64,000 nucleotides of DNA from Gremmenia infestans. Taxonomy: Eukaryota > Ascomycota > Leotiomycetes > Helotiales > Hamatocanthoscyphaceae. The position numbers were made by a program, and so were the translations under genes. The DNA is taken from contig JAFEVB010000008.1 in assembly GCA_032629725.1 (NCBI GenBank), positions 2,046,001 to 2,110,000 of the forward strand. The letters are read 5' to 3'. Of the stretch, positions 1 to 12,926 are shown piece after piece (positions within the stretch are counted from its first letter, which is position 1; every line of letters starts with the position of its first letter). The notes below the pieces were generated by a model. That model was given only the letters and a program-made list of their open reading frames with translations. It had not been told where the DNA came from and ran no database searches.

Positions 1-2508
1 CTTCCATCAACACCACTGTGCACATCCGGATGATTACTGTCAACCTTGACCGTAGCATGAAGCATACCTCGCAGGCCATAAGTCAAGCAAGGAACTTCGT
101 CGTCCAGCCAATAGCTGTTTGCTAGAATGATGTAGTCGATCTCTCCAATCAGGTCCTTGTGTCGTCTGACAGCATCTTTGAAGCCACGAGAACCCGATTC
201 CTCTTCGCCTTCGATGAGAAAGGTTATATCTGATTCGAGCTCTTGCTCGTGCATGAGATCCATGACACCGTATAGAGCAGCCATGATTGGCCCCTTATTG
301 TCAGAAACTCCTCGGCCATACAGGTATCCATTAATACCTTTCATTTGAAAGGGGTCAACGATCCATTTGCCTGCCTTGTTATCAGCAGGAACAACATCAT
401 CTATTCTCAAGTTAGTGGAATGTTGTTCTCCAGTCCTCTAATCAACTTACAATGCCCATAGAACAAGATGTTCTTGCGTTGTTTCGAGGTTTCGGGGTTA
501 CCTCTGAATTTGGCATAGACAACGGGATTTTGTCGATTGTCTGTATTCAACATCTCCGTGTAGGCGCCATGCTTTTTGAACAGGGTCCGAAGAAAGGTAG
601 CCCCACGTCGGCAATCCTCTGCGTGATCGGGTCTAGAGGAGATTGTTTTGAATGAGACAAACTCCTGCAATGATTTGACCATTTGGTTATCAGGAAGTAC
701 CTCCGATTTCCCATATGTCTCCGAAGTGCACCCAGTGATGTTCCAAATCGAAACCGAGTTGTCATTGCCGCCCGTGATATACAACTGCTGCCCATTGTAA
801 TTTATGACCGCGGACGCTAGAATTCGCCCCTCATGGGCTTTCCATCGATTCACACAGTGATATTTCTGACTGAAAGATGTCGAGCTCTGGTATTTGCCAT
901 ATTGTACTGTACTGTATTTCTGTAACGCAAAGGAGTCAGAAGCTGCAGACGAACAAAGATGCAAATACTCACTCTAGCAAACCCCGTAGCTCCGGCACTC
1001 CATAGATAGCCCCAGCCCATTTGCAATGTCATAACATCTCCTCTGTGGGCTCGGATTACTCGGAGCTTCTGCTTTGTGTCCAAGTCCCATAATTCGATTA
1101 CGCCTTCGAGTTTGCTGCTGTATAGAAATGACCCATCGACAGCCATAGACAGTACTGACTCAGCATCATCTTCTCCAAGACATGCAATTTCTTCGATTCC
1201 TCGGTTTTGGTCCTGGAAGAGCTTCCATAACTTGATCGTGCCATCCCCACCGCCCGAGACTAAAACGTCTTCGTCAGAATCCACAAGACGAGTGACTCCG
1301 CGGACCATGAGCATGCAATAGACGTAGCCAAAATGAGCATAATGCTTCATGTGTGCCTTGTCGATCTCGAGCACTTCACCATCTGTGAACGCCGTCTGAG
1401 CCGGCTGTGGTCGTGGTGTAGAAGTTCCTCCATGCTGCACGGAATCGAAAAACCTATGATTTCGCCGGTCTGGATGGTTGTCTAGGTTTGGGCGAGGTCT
1501 ATTTATTGAGTCTTGCAGACTGCACCATTGTATGCTGGTATTCTGCGCCCCCAGGTATACCGTCCCAAATTGCTTAGAATAAGCCACGCTGAAGACGTCT
1601 CCAACATCGTAGGTACTGTAGACGTGGTACAACCGTTTTAAATTGACAGGGCACCACGCATTGACGATCGCATCTCCCGCGCTGGAGAATAATAGCTGGC
1701 CATCTGCAGATAGAAAAAGGCAGAGTACTGCTCGCGTGTGCGCCTGGATGCGAAGGACGAGCTCGAAAGATGCCAATGACCAGACTACAATCTCTCCATC
1801 TTGTGTCCCTGCATATATGAATTGATCCCCGACTGTGAGTGCAAGTATAGAGCTGTCGTTCTGCAGGTAGTGGGCAAGCTCTGGTTTCTCCTTCAATCGT
1901 CCAGTATCTGACTCCCGATCATCGACTTCGTAAGATTCGTCGTCGCTGGTATGCGCTGCGGGAGTGTCAGCAATTGGTTTTCCCAGAGGCTGCGAAAAAG
2001 CAAGAGCTCTTGCACCAAATATTGAGGCCATTTGCACGAGACTTTGCTGCGTCCTCGGGGCGGTTTGCCATGGGATGGGATGGTATGGCTGGCATGGCAT
2101 GGGCAAGCTTGAGTGGATCAGGATGCGTTGGAGCTGTCCTCGCAGGAAAGAATAACCCCACCTCATGTACAAACTTTTCTACAACAACTGCAGAACCGGC
2201 CTTGCAATAGATAGTAACACAACACGTGGGGGAGTCAACTCATGAATATCAAGAACTTCATCGAAATACATACCACTACGAGCTTCATCTTCACTCCTTT
2301 CTTCGCCCTGCTCCAGCCCAAAGGATTGATTCTCACCCTCATCGCTATTCGTCAAAGACATGATTGACGACGGGAATGTTGAGCCAAGTCTTGCACTTGC
2401 ACACCCGTTCCACTGTTGAAAATTGAGGTTTACGTTGCTATTTTCATTGTCGGGTCTTTTGTTTGATTTCTTGTTGACATGCCTGCTCGCCTCGCGAACA
2501 CCGGCCAT
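1..2508 (-). CDS. DUG2: DUG2-like WD40 + M20 metallopeptidase (3' part outside window)
   Basis: Probable glutathione/dipeptide-degrading peptidase of the Dug1-Dug2-Dug3 type, cytosolic in yeast. The N-terminal half has WD40-type units, with SAGDAIVNAW, SGGGDGTIKLW and TGGNDNSVSIW visible. The C-terminal part starts an M20 peptidase with FYGHYDVVPA, GRGVSDNKGP and EGEEESGS, which carry the zinc-binding His and Asp and the catalytic Glu-Glu. Two introns are clear, 920-972 (phase 0) and 401-450; the latter splits the GHYDVV motif. A further intron must lie between about 2280 and 2000, but its acceptor is not resolved. The start at 2508 (MAGVREASRHV) is the first ATG of the first exon. WD40 plus M20 in this order is the Dug2 architecture. 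The 3' end runs off the window, so the end of the catalytic domain is not seen. Function is inferred from family. Confidence 0.86.
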
Positions 2509-4354
2509 TGCGCAAGAGCTGTCAGTTATGGCGCCTTCTACGGATGTGGATTTAATTTGAGAGGACGAGGTTATTAATGGAGGGAATCATAAAAGTTACT
2601 TTCTCTATCTACCGGCATTTATGCTATTCACATCCATCCTACGAGACTTGCGCATCTTGTTATTGCTTGCTCTGCCGGTATCAAAATATGCATCATAAGG
2701 TCATAGCTTCTGCATGACCTTTCTCTATAGATCTTCAAGGCTATAATCTGTAGAATTCTGTGGCACATTGAAAAGAAACCAATTGGTGGCTTTTCGAACA
2801 AAGGCTTGGGTATCGTTATTTGATTGTGTAGACAGTGAGTCTCCCCGTACTGTAAGTGTTGTTGGATTTGTTGAGCAGTTCAAAAGAACATGCTGTTAGC
2901 TGCGTTTAGAATAGAATGTCTTACTTCAAGACATGACTTTGACTTACAGTTCTTGCCGTACATTATGATTAGTCTAGAAGGAATTGGCAAGTTCCGAAAG
3001 CCACAAGCAGAAGATTAAGAATCAGCATCACTTGGTGGAAAGACTAGCTAGCAAGTCTGTATCGAAGAGCCGTCAAAGGGTAGTCCTGCTCTTCATTTCT
3101 AGAATTCTAAGTTCGACCTCTCCTGCTCCATTCTCCCTTCTCTCTCCCAGGCCATTCCCTCTTTATATGCAACAGTAGAAACACCTGTCTGTGTCCTCTC
3201 ATCTTTCTCCAATAGACTTGGTGACTGAGCATGTATGGCATCATATTTGTTCATGATATCTATCTGAATTCCCCTACTGTCACCCAAACAGACCTGCAGA
3301 ACAAGTCTTGGTGATAGTTGTCAAGAATGAGAAACAAACATATGCGATGAATTTCCTCATCAATGTTATTAGAGGCCTCCTGAATGGGATGACTGCACCT
3401 GTTGGCAAGTGATTAAGATTTCACTTCCTACCATATTTGAGCATCTGTCAGAAATCGGGAATCTGCAGCTTGTTACTATTCTTAAGACATGTCTGAGGCT
3501 CTTGATCCATTACTATGTGCCTATATGTTTTGACATCTCCGTCAAGCCACAGAATCAATAGTCAGTCGAGCAAATACATATATGAACCCTCCTCTCATTT
3601 TCCCATCTCCGACCCCAAACTAACCACCAACGCCAACAGGCGTCCTAGGTAATTCAATTCCCCATTTTGTTTAAAGTAGCATTGCTCTTCACCTCCACTT
3701 TCACCTCTTCTTCGAAACTCAAACATGTTGTTCTTCTTCATACTCCAGGCACACGCCTACATAATTGCTTATCTCGCCGAAATAGGACACTCGGTATTGA
3801 TTGATGGTACTGTAGGCAGAGAGGATGATATATATATTTTCGACAACATCCGTATCAGTGGGACTGTACCTGCATCTGTCATTCGATGCGGTCGTCTTGT
3901 GGGAAGTTTTGGTTTGAGAATCCAGATTAGACGTGGGTGGTTGGTAAATCTTTTACTTATTTGTAGGATTGTAGATTTTAGAGGGGGGTTGGAAGCAGAG
4001 GATAGGATCTCAATTGTTTCAGTCGTATAATTAAATACTAGTCTATGGACCGGACATAGCTTAGCTGGGCCGCTATGGCTTTATACTTGAGAGTAGTCAC
4101 TAGACTCTTAGCGCTCCTGTAATTTATAGTTAGCCTCCATCCACCTACAGAGTAACGGCGGTGTTACATCCTCGAGGCAAATACTTTTCAGAGATCTCGC
4201 GGCATATCATGTTTGGAGAAAAGAGGACGAAGCAAAGGTATAAAACTGACAGCTCGTTAGTTTGGGTAATATCTTTACTAGGCAGAATCTCATTGCAAGG
4301 TGCGACAAATTCCCAGCACCTCATATTATATCAGCCAAATTGGAAGTTCATCTC
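2509..4354. other. intergenic region, DUG2-like promoter side and transporter 3' side
   Basis: No supportable gene. A 101-codon ORF at 3725-4030 (+) has a hydrophobic start but no recognisable domain and lies in AT-rich sequence, so I do not call it. The stretch just upstream of 2508 should hold the DUG2-like promoter; no distinctive motif was recognised. Confidence 0.5.
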
Positions 4355-5634
4355 CTATTGATCGTGATCCTCATCTTTACCAGGCCACAGAATTTGTTTC
4401 TTCCACACTGCGCGAAAATGCATGATTCCGACAAAGAGCCACACAATCACCAGCAAAACTGTCATCACACTGCTTAGCCACAAGATCCCCTCACTCATAA
4501 GTGCCTGACCAATATTGATTGTACAGATCGTAAAACCCACATTCGGGAATACGAACGCCCACCACACCAGATGGAAGGTTAGTCCTTGTGTAAAAACACC
4601 GTGAAGTACGCTTACGAGGGCGATGCTGAAGAACCAGAATGCTGTTGCCCACAAAAAGATGGCTGCAGAGAGAGCCACGATACGAAAAATGTCAGCAATT
4701 ATTTCAGGATGGCTGACTCCGGACACAGTGGTGTAGGACGGGTAGATGTTTGCCAGACTATTAGAGATGCCTAGAAATGTCAGACCTGTAAAAGCTGGTG
4801 GCCCAACAGCGATAAACATTCCTGGACGAGTGTCTGGCCGCGGGAGACCATGTGTCATAAGACGACCGAGATAAGTCGAGAACATATACGTTGAGATACT
4901 GATGCCGAGACCTTGGAATGTCGCGCCTGCGAATAAAATCGGTAGAGCCTGTTCTGGGGGTTGAGAAGGACCGATAATTGCCGCAACCGTTCCTGAAAGC
5001 ATTACTGGGAATACAGGGAGAATCCAAGCTGGCGTGAAGTCCTGGATCGTGAGCGGCTTGCCAGTGAAGAGAAAGAAGTATTGTCCCACTGCCACAAGGA
5101 AAGTACAAGCGGTGTATACCCAAAATAGGACGCGCATTGTGACAACCAGCCAGGGGCCGCATTTCGGCACCCCGTATTCCTGCACATTGTTAAGCACGTT
5201 GGCTAATGAGATCCAGAATGTAGGGAAGAATAAAGACTCGGTGGGGTGTCGAAGAGAGGCCATAAACGCTTTCGGAAAGAGGATGAATCGAGTCGATATC
5301 GCTATGCAGAGACCGAGAAATAGGACCAAATCGAGAAACATGACGACATCCCCAAGGACCGTAAGGCCGTCGAATCTATGAGGGGTTCTTGCCAGAATCA
5401 ATGCTATACCTCCGGTCGCCATTGTCAGACTGAACCATGCAAACTGAAAATAGAATCAGTACGTCGAAATCAAGGGGTATTTTGACTGAGTCCTACCGTG
5501 AAGTGATGGAGACGATCCCGAATACCAATGTCTCCATGCAAGGTTGCCTTGCTGGTACGCAGAGTCCCTCTCTGTCCCTCTAATGAATTTGCTGAGCGCC
5601 TCCGATGGTGCGAGGGGGTTCGGGTGGGTGCCAT
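4355..5634 (-). CDS. TDT-family malate/C4-dicarboxylate (Mae1) or sulfite (Ssu1)-type transporter
   Basis: Plasma-membrane organic-anion or sulfite transporter of the tellurite-resistance/dicarboxylate (TDT, SLAC1-like) family. Two exons, 5634-5497 and 5443-4355, are joined by a 53-nt intron (5444-5496). The join recreates the family motif FAWFSLTMATGGIA exactly across the splice. The protein is 408 residues with about ten hydrophobic segments, close to yeast and fission-yeast members (about 430-460). The N-terminal 45 residues are basic and cytosolic-like, ending in a conserved RDRLHHFT. The start at 5634 is the only ATG in the first exon. It is divergent from the gene at 6463. Motif context resembles Mae1 slightly more than Ssu1, but substrate cannot be fixed from sequence alone. 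The ORF is intact. Confidence 0.85.
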
Positions 5635-6462
5635 GGTATGTTATGTTCAAGAAAATTCCTTCTCTGATGATCAGGAAGTGAAGAGCCGGCTTAGAACCTC
5701 AATAGAGGAGCACAAATGTGAAGTCCGGAGCAGATACCCATTGCAAGAAATGTCCCATGATCCACGAATACCGTTAGCTTTGTGATTCTCGTGTGTCTGG
5801 GATAGTACTTGAGATGTTGGCCTTTGGAGGACAGGAGCAAAGAAGCTCTAGCGCGCAATCTGGAACTACAATGTCTAATGGCCTTCAAAATTATATATTG
5901 CGACATCTACAGCTACGGCTACAGTGATTGATAATTGCATGCTTGTCATATTTATAATAAGGTAGGTCCTACTTGTGGCTCTATCAGATTCGTCTCTCCG
6001 AAGGAAACAAATAATCAATCGTCCATATAAACTTCCTCGGAGAATATCGAGCCGTTCCGTGCGCCTAGCGGGTATTTCTCAGAATGGTCTGCGAAAGCTT
6101 CGTCATTGAACGATTGCTGGGGGGAAACAGGGGTGGCACGGCTACTTGGCGTTCTTGATTATCAAATTTGTACCGTGGTGAAGGGTGCATTTATAAATCG
6201 ACCATACTTCATTGCGATCGCAACATTGACTCTCCAAGTACGAGTATCTGGACAATAACCAAAAAACAAAGAACCTCGGTGTTGTACAAGACAAGACGAA
6301 CCCTACCGCACCATCTGATTGATATATATGGCTATTTCCCCATCTCCCACACCATGAAGGATTCGAAAGCCTCCTTCGCCGAGCCACGATGACCTGAGGA
6401 CTTCGCAGCCTCGTCCAGCCCGAATTGTACGAGTACAGATTCACCCCATTGTTGTCGAAATC
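5635..6462. promoter_or_regulatory. divergent intergenic region between transporter and nuclear-protein genes
   Basis: An 828-nt head-to-head region that must carry both promoters. ORFs inside it are short and overlap on both strands without domain content. No clear regulator site was identified by eye. Confidence 0.4.
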
Positions 6463-8456
6463 ATGTTGCGGAGTCAATTAAATGAACATCAGCATGGGCA
6501 TGCCACCTCCTCGCTGGACTCTGGTAACGGTAGTACTCGAAACGAAGGGCTTGGGATAGAGACAACAGAACGACGGACCGCCTCTCGATCCCCATCCAAA
6601 GCGCGCTCGCTGTCAGATGGAGATCCTCCAATGCTATCGCCATCTCCCAAATTTAAAGAACCCGAGAAACGAACTTCGAAAGACGACAGCGCCATCAGCG
6701 ACAGCCCCATAACCCCTCGGCGGCCTGCCTTCCCCGTGCGTGGGCTTTCTCTGCAGATGCCGGCACGCGACTTGATGTCTACCAATACCTCCGCATATGT
6801 CAGTCGGGTGCCGTTGTCACCAAAGCTGGATCATTCACAAACATACGGATCGCCTTCAAGTGTGCTTCCACGGCGATCACGCGGATTGGACTTTTCGCGA
6901 GCCGCTACCAATTTGCATCATTCAACCCTCGCCGAACAATCATCACCGGACTCATCGCCAACTATTTCGGGACGGGCGATGAATATACCAAATAGGACGA
7001 ATGGCCTCCATTTTTCTTCCGGTCCTGAGTCTATGAACAACAACTCGTCCTCTTTATGGTCGACCATGGCGAACGCCGATCGCATGGGCGTGTCGAGTTC
7101 TCTGGGGAGTGTGAACATGATGGGTTCGGAGTCTTCTGGCAGCAGCTCTGATGAAGATGATCTCATGGATGCCGATGACATCGACGACTCCATCCTCACA
7201 ACGCCGCAGGTGGGCAAGATGAACACATTGTTTGGCGCAATCCCGCAAGGCAGCCCCGGAAATGGGTGGCTTGCACAGTCTCCAGCAGTCAGCAGCCTCA
7301 TGAACTTCCAACGAGCTCGATTACGACATGGCAAGAGCAGAAAGAGTTCAAGCAGTGGAAGTGGAAACTCGATGGTCAGCCCAGCCTCCAAATCACCACC
7401 TAACATACGAAGTATCGAAGGCATGAACAATAACTACCTTGGGAAGGAAATGCAATCAGAAGGATTACAGTCAAGGAGGGAAAGCATCAGCTGGGCGGCA
7501 ACCCAGCTACATATATCTGGCAGCGAAAGTGACGATGGTACATTGAAGTCTACCTTGGAGAACGTTGATGGTATGCCAGTCACTCCTAGTCGAGAAGGCC
7601 AAAGAGGGGTTATCCGGAGGGTCGTAACTCGGAGAGGCAACATGCTAGTAAGTACCATGATGCTGCCATAATTCGGTCCAATGCTGACCTGTGTTAGCCT
7701 AAAACCAAAGGCTTCGCCCGTATCCGAGCCGCCCTCGCAGAAGAAAATGCCCCTGTGGAAACTGAAGTTCGCCGAGAAGCTGAAGTCGTCCGCCAAACCT
7801 GGGAAAGCGACGCCGATCTCGAACTCACCCGAAATCCCTCCATGACAACTACACATTCGTCGCCGATCCTTGGTCCTACGCAAGAGTCTTTAGAGGGAAT
7901 ACCTGAAGATGATGCGATGACCGATATCTCATCAGGGCTTTCAAACAGCTTCAAGCAGCATGCCATGCGCAACTCGAAAGGCAAAGGATTTTGGGAAAAC
8001 TTCACCGACGAAAACAATCGTACGCCCCCTCCACATTTCCTTCCCCGCGGCTCATCTTCAGGAATGAGTGAAGATATTTCACTGGACTCAACTACGCCTC
8101 CTCTATTTGGCGCGCACAGTACATATGATTCGCTTATGTCATCACCATCCCGATCAGCAACTCCACAGCCTGGGACTGGTCCTACAGCCGCTGAGATTAC
8201 ACAGAAAGTGAACAAGAAGCGGCGGCGAGACGATGATTTTGACCCCAGCAGTTTTAAGCGAAGGGCAGTCAGTCCGGGCATGAGCTCACATAACAGTCCC
8301 GTGATTCAAAGCCCCATGCAGAGAGATGCTACGCCATGGGGTCGCCCTCCGAGTAATGGAGAAGCAGGGAAAAACGGTGGTCCGCCACCAAAGCGAGTCG
8401 GTCTTCAAGGGATGGTTGACTCGACGGATGGGCTTATGAAAATGTCTATTGAATGA
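6463..8456 (+). CDS. conserved disordered Ser/Pro-rich nuclear protein, function unknown
   Basis: Two exons, 6463-7647 and 7698-8456, flank a 50-nt GTAAGT-TTAG intron, giving 647 residues. The protein is mostly low-complexity Ser/Pro/Asp sequence with many S-P and T-P pairs typical of CDK/MAPK targets. An acidic Ser stretch (SSGSSSDEDDLMDADDIDD) lies near residue 230. The only segment that looks strongly conserved straddles the splice: GVIRRVVTRRGNML then PKTKGFARIRAALAEENAPV, followed by a charged helix. A bipartite-like basic run, KKRRRDDDFDPSSFKRRA, near residue 590 suggests nuclear import. I do not recognise a named family. The ATG at 6463 is the first in frame after the upstream region. 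The gene appears intact. Confidence 0.8.
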
Positions 8457-8772
8457 TACCTTGTATACATATTCTGATATTTGCATTGGTATGGCGTACA
8501 TAGGAGTTCTCGGAGAATATGAAAATCGAGTGACTTTTAGCTCTGGTCATAGAGCATAGCCAATATCACAAACAAATTGACTTTCACTCTCCTATTTTGG
8601 ACATATAGTGAATTTGCATATCCTTTCTTGCTAGATCTTTTGAGAGGGATTTTGTCTCCAACGCGAGAACCTCTCCAACAGCGCCCCGATCCCGACTTGG
8701 AAGACGTATCTCCTGGCCCATTGAAGATACCTTGGGCTGCCCTTTCCTTCTACGTCCTTGAGGGGCGAAGCT

Positions 8773-11700
8773 CTATTTTGGACGAGTCCCTTTCCGTCCC
8801 TTCCGTTTAGGTGTCTTATTGCCTCCTAACGGTGGAGAAGGAACGCGTCGATCCGATTCATCAAGCTCAACACTAGGAAGGTTGGAAGCTTCAGGCATGG
8901 GCCACATGTGCATCGTAATAGCCATGTCAGGCTCGATAAGCTGCTCCCAGGCTTGTGGAAAGATGATCTCACCATTAGGGTCGAGTAGATCATAACGGCC
9001 TGCTTGGACTTGCGGTCCTACGACATCGACATGGAGAAAGGCTTGGCGAATTAATTCTTCCATACTCTGGGTCTGGTTAGCTCGGTGAAATCTTATGCAG
9101 AAGGGGTAGTCACTTACAGCCCAAGTGGAGCATAAGTTCCAAGGAAAGCTGAATTTACGTCCAACGGCGTCTTTGAACTTGATGGGCAACTTTTTCTCTG
9201 AACCTGTGTTTGGTGCTTTTGCTTGCGCTTCGTCATTTTGTTCGTTGGGTTATCCAGCTTTAGTCGCCGCTGCAACGTGTTTCTCGATCCGAGCCTTGGC
9301 AATAGAGGTTTCCAGAGGACTTTTTATTTTTTCAATACTCCTTGCCACCCGACTTCCCTCCTATCCCAGCGGATATAGGGCCTCCCATTGAATTTTGTCG
9401 AAATCTGATGAGCTTGCCTCATTAGCATGACGATGAGAAACGTCAGTAACCTTTGTTCGGAGCCAGTCGTGGTTCATATTCAGTGAACTTGTGCCGTCTT
9501 CACTCCCATCAAACTCAAAGCCGTCATCAGAATCACCAACGATCGGCTCAAAGTTCTCATTAGAGTAACTTGGTTGAAGTTCCACTGGGGTTTGAGTGGA
9601 CGGATCTGGGGATGAACCTGCCCTTGCCTCAAGGTCTTCCAAACGCTTTCTAAGTTTCTCACCTATTTTCCAGTTAGTAATCCGCTTGCATATTTGCTAG
9701 TTTTACTTACGATAGCGTCTTTGTGCAGTTCGATTTTGCATTCTCCTAAGCTCGGCCAGATCAGTGATCTTTGTCCAGTCTTCATCTGGATTGGGTGAAC
9801 CTCTGAAAAGAGTGCTTGTCTCTTTTGATGGCTCCTCGGAAGCACCTGCGATGTCTGGTGGTGGGAGGAATTCATAGCGTTCTTCTTGCATATCGATCTC
9901 GAGATTACTCGTCTGAAGTGCTTGGTCTTCTTCAAACATGGTAATATGTTCAATGTCAGTGTTTGACACGAGTTCGTCATCGTTTACCATAGAACTAGAG
10001 GTATCACTGCGTTCAGAAAATGCGCTAGCCGCCCCCTCTCCCCCCGAGGCTAAAGCCTGATTCCTAATTTTTTGCGCCGTGCGATTAAATTGGACATCGC
10101 GTTCGGAAGAATTGAACACGCCACTGCTTTTACTAGGGCCAAAAATGGGTCCTGGAAAGCTCTTGCGATCCGGACTACCTGAGGGGTTGGAACCTAAGTT
10201 GACTGGAGATAACGGAACCACCAATGGAGGAATTACCACTGTCGACCCTTGTTTCTCGAAGGGATCTTCTTTTACATGTTTGTTCATGTTCTTCTTCTTG
10301 TCTTTTTTCGTTGAAAATGGAGCCCGTGGATTCCCCCGTTCATCGTCAGTTATCTCTAGCCCAGGATCCGGAGCAGGGGCTTTTTGTTCTCGAGGCAAGT
10401 CAACCAGCGGCATTAAGACTGCTGTATCCAAGCCATTCAAAACATCCTGCGTCTCTTTAACCAAAGCTTTCCTCTTTTCTCTAGCCTCACTATCACCCGT
10501 GGTATCTATAGCATCAAGTTTGAGCATCATCTCACTCATGATCGTCTCACTCAACTTCTTTTGCTCGAATTTCCTCTTGTCAGGGTCGGCGGGCGGCGCA
10601 GCGCTGAATTGGACGCAGAGGGGTAAAATCTTGTTTTGAAAATGCGACATGAGAGCTTGTAGCTTTTCCATAGCCGATTGTGGTGGCACCTCGGTATCTT
10701 GGACATTGTATGAAGCAGCTCGATCTGAATTTTCCAAATTCTCGGGCAAATCACTGTGTTCGGAATCGTCATCGTTTGCGTCGTCCAGACTGTCATCTTC
10801 TAAATTCTCTCCTTCTTGGGTTGGCAAAGCAAACAGTGCCAATTGTTCCATATGTCGACCTAGATGTCTCCGAAACTGCTTCGGCGTTCCATAAGGCTCT
10901 ACAACTGACCCTCCATTCAAAAGTAACCTCTTTGCATCTTGTTTTGAGTTGTTCAAGTTTGCTTCCCATTCATCGCAAAGATGACAAGCGTTTGATGATA
11001 TTTTGTCAACTGGTTCTTCGCTTTGGAGAATTAAAGCCTCAAGCTGAACCCTTCGCAGAATTGTGGGGTGGGTTGCTTCCAAATGGCGCGAATACGTCGC
11101 CGCAGAAGTAAAAGCAGGATGTTGGCAGTGTTGACAGACCCATTCCCTTCTGTGGTACTGAAGCTCATGAGAAAACCACTCATTTCGGCTTCGAAACATT
11201 CTCATCGCACATCCGGAAAAAGTACACACATATGGCTTCAAGTCTCTGAAGACATGTTTTCTATTTTAGTGTTAGTGCCTAGAGCGCTAAGGTTTGGCTT
11301 GATGGCTTACTTCCACGCCGCCTTATTCTTTACCTCCTGCTCAGTATAGCAAAACGGACACTGGAATGGCTCTCCATATTGGAAAGGGACATCTTGAAAG
11401 GCCCACTTTGGAGGTGGTGGAACTCTGAGCTTGGTCGGGACACCATCACCTTCATACTCAGTAGCTTCGTATGAAGTCTGCGATCCGAATGAACCCCCTG
11501 CATCCGATCCGTCCTTTTTGATATTCCCATCAACAATGAACGTTGTTGCTTTGGTTGATGCAATTGTTCTCGGAGGGTTTGTCTCTCCTGGCCCCTTCTC
11601 TTCGGCAAGTTCGTCAAGTACCTCGCCCCAATCGCCGGTCAACTTTCCATGATGCTCTTCTCGATACTTTAGGAATTGACGGCGTCTCACGATTGCCTTC

Positions 11701-12425
11701 CCTAATCGCTCGACCAGCCAATCGCTACTTCCTTTTGCCGATCCGTACTTTTCTCTTACGTGGCCAATATATGAATTTGGGTCCCAGGAGCTGTACCGAG
11801 AAGCTGCTTTGAGATAATCATCGCGATTTGATGAGTCGCGGATGAGCATCGAAAGTTTCATCAGGCTCCCGTTAGAATTACTAATAGCCGTGCATAGCTC
11901 TTGAATTTCTGAAGTGTGTTGGTCTGTGTTTGAAAACACTCCACCAAATTGCACTTCGGGTTCATCCTCCGAGTCGCTGTCGCTGACTAGGCTATTCTTC
12001 CATATCTGGTTGGCCTTATCACCCACTACTATCTGAGTTGCTACCCTCTATCAGTCAAGGCCAATGTGCTATTGGAAGTGAGTCAAACCATCATTCAAGT
12101 ATTCTTGAAGATACTCTAAGACTTGCAGAAGCCGAGTACGAATTTCAGGTGCTTCCCTGAGACGGAAATCCAAAGATGTGTGTAGATGCGGTTTGTGGAA
12201 ACCTGCGATACTGGTACCCCACGCTTTAAACCTTGCACGAGCATCTTGTAGAGCTAGGAGTACCACGTTACGATCGTATCCATTTTCGGTAGCGGTCTCC
12301 TGGTCAAGGTTCTGTAGTATGTCGCAAATCCCTTCAAAGCGCTTCAAGCAGTCCTGTGACAGAGAAGAGATGGAGTTCAGCGAGGATGGATTAGGGAAGC
12401 TAGCAAGCGGGGTTTGGCTCGTCAT
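8773..12425 (-). CDS. AcuF-like C2H2 zinc-finger protein with bZIP-like and ubiquitin-like parts; two in-frame stops
   Basis: Fungal multidomain regulator-like protein. The first exon (from 12425) carries the family's N-terminal helical segment (ARFKAWGTSIAGFHKPH). The next holds LVERLGKAIVRRRQFLKYRE and then the Cys/His fingers: CPFCYTE, YVCTFSGCAMRMF, WVCQHCQ and HLEATH, CHLCDEW, and FRRHLGRHMEQLALFALP. These span the splice at 11246-11310. A basic-region motif, RRMQNRTAQRRYREKL, is recreated across the intron 9663-9710 and is followed by RKRLEDLE. The C-terminal part (8773-9189, intron 9067-9117) reads as a ubiquitin-like domain (FKDAVGRKFSFPW, SMEELIRQAF). Between bZIP-like and ubiquitin-like parts the same frame is broken by TAG at 9361-9363 and TAA at 9250-9252. 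No splice donor is visible before the first stop. The intact product could end at 9361; otherwise the gene is a pseudogene. Confidence 0.72.
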
Positions 12426-12926
12426 TTCAACCTTGACCAGTGCCTGGTATTGAAAATCAGCGATTGCTGCTACTTCGAAGGCCGCGCAGTTCTGAACACA
12501 GTCCCGAAGCTCTTAGCAAATGCTTCGACATAAGTTCAGAAGTAAGTTGAGAACATCAGCAGACCGCAGAGGTGACCAGAGTCTTTCGTTCGGTGTGGCT
12601 ACTTCAGTTAGGAAGTAGAGCTTGGATTCATTTCCACGGAGGTCTTGTCCATTCCAGTGTTGCTAATGGGATAATCTGTGACTTTCCTATTCCAAGAACA
12701 ATTTGTTAAGGCTATGAGAAGTGCACACTTCGACTGGCGCTTCTTCGCGTGTACTTGGCCAATCATGGGTTGACACCTCAAAAATGGACACAGCATCTGC
12801 TTTAGGTTCATGCAGTACAGGGGTGAAGCTGAATCTCGCAATCTCAAGAGGAGGTGGAATGCTTTTTGAGCCTCACCATGAACAGCGCCCTCAATCAACA
12901 ATACTCATACTAGATTTGTTACCGCG
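12426..12926. promoter_or_regulatory. divergent promoter region, AcuF-like and DUF7580 genes
   Basis: 501 nt between two head-to-head genes. The only ORF in it (12608-12901, -) has no domain content and overlaps the upstream edges of both genes. No motif identified. Confidence 0.4.

Noticed and set aside
3725..4030. 101-codon ORF with a hydrophobic start
   Set aside because: No domain, AT-rich context, no splice or promoter support.
6918..7430. 170-codon minus-strand ORF
   Set aside because: Antisense shadow of the disordered Ser-rich gene; composition mirrors its codons.
10079..10639. 186-codon plus-strand ORF
   Set aside because: Antisense to the AcuF-like exon with clear conserved fingers in the other strand.
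12608..12901. 97-codon minus-strand ORF in the divergent promoter
   Set aside because: No domain and no place for its transcript between the two convincing genes.
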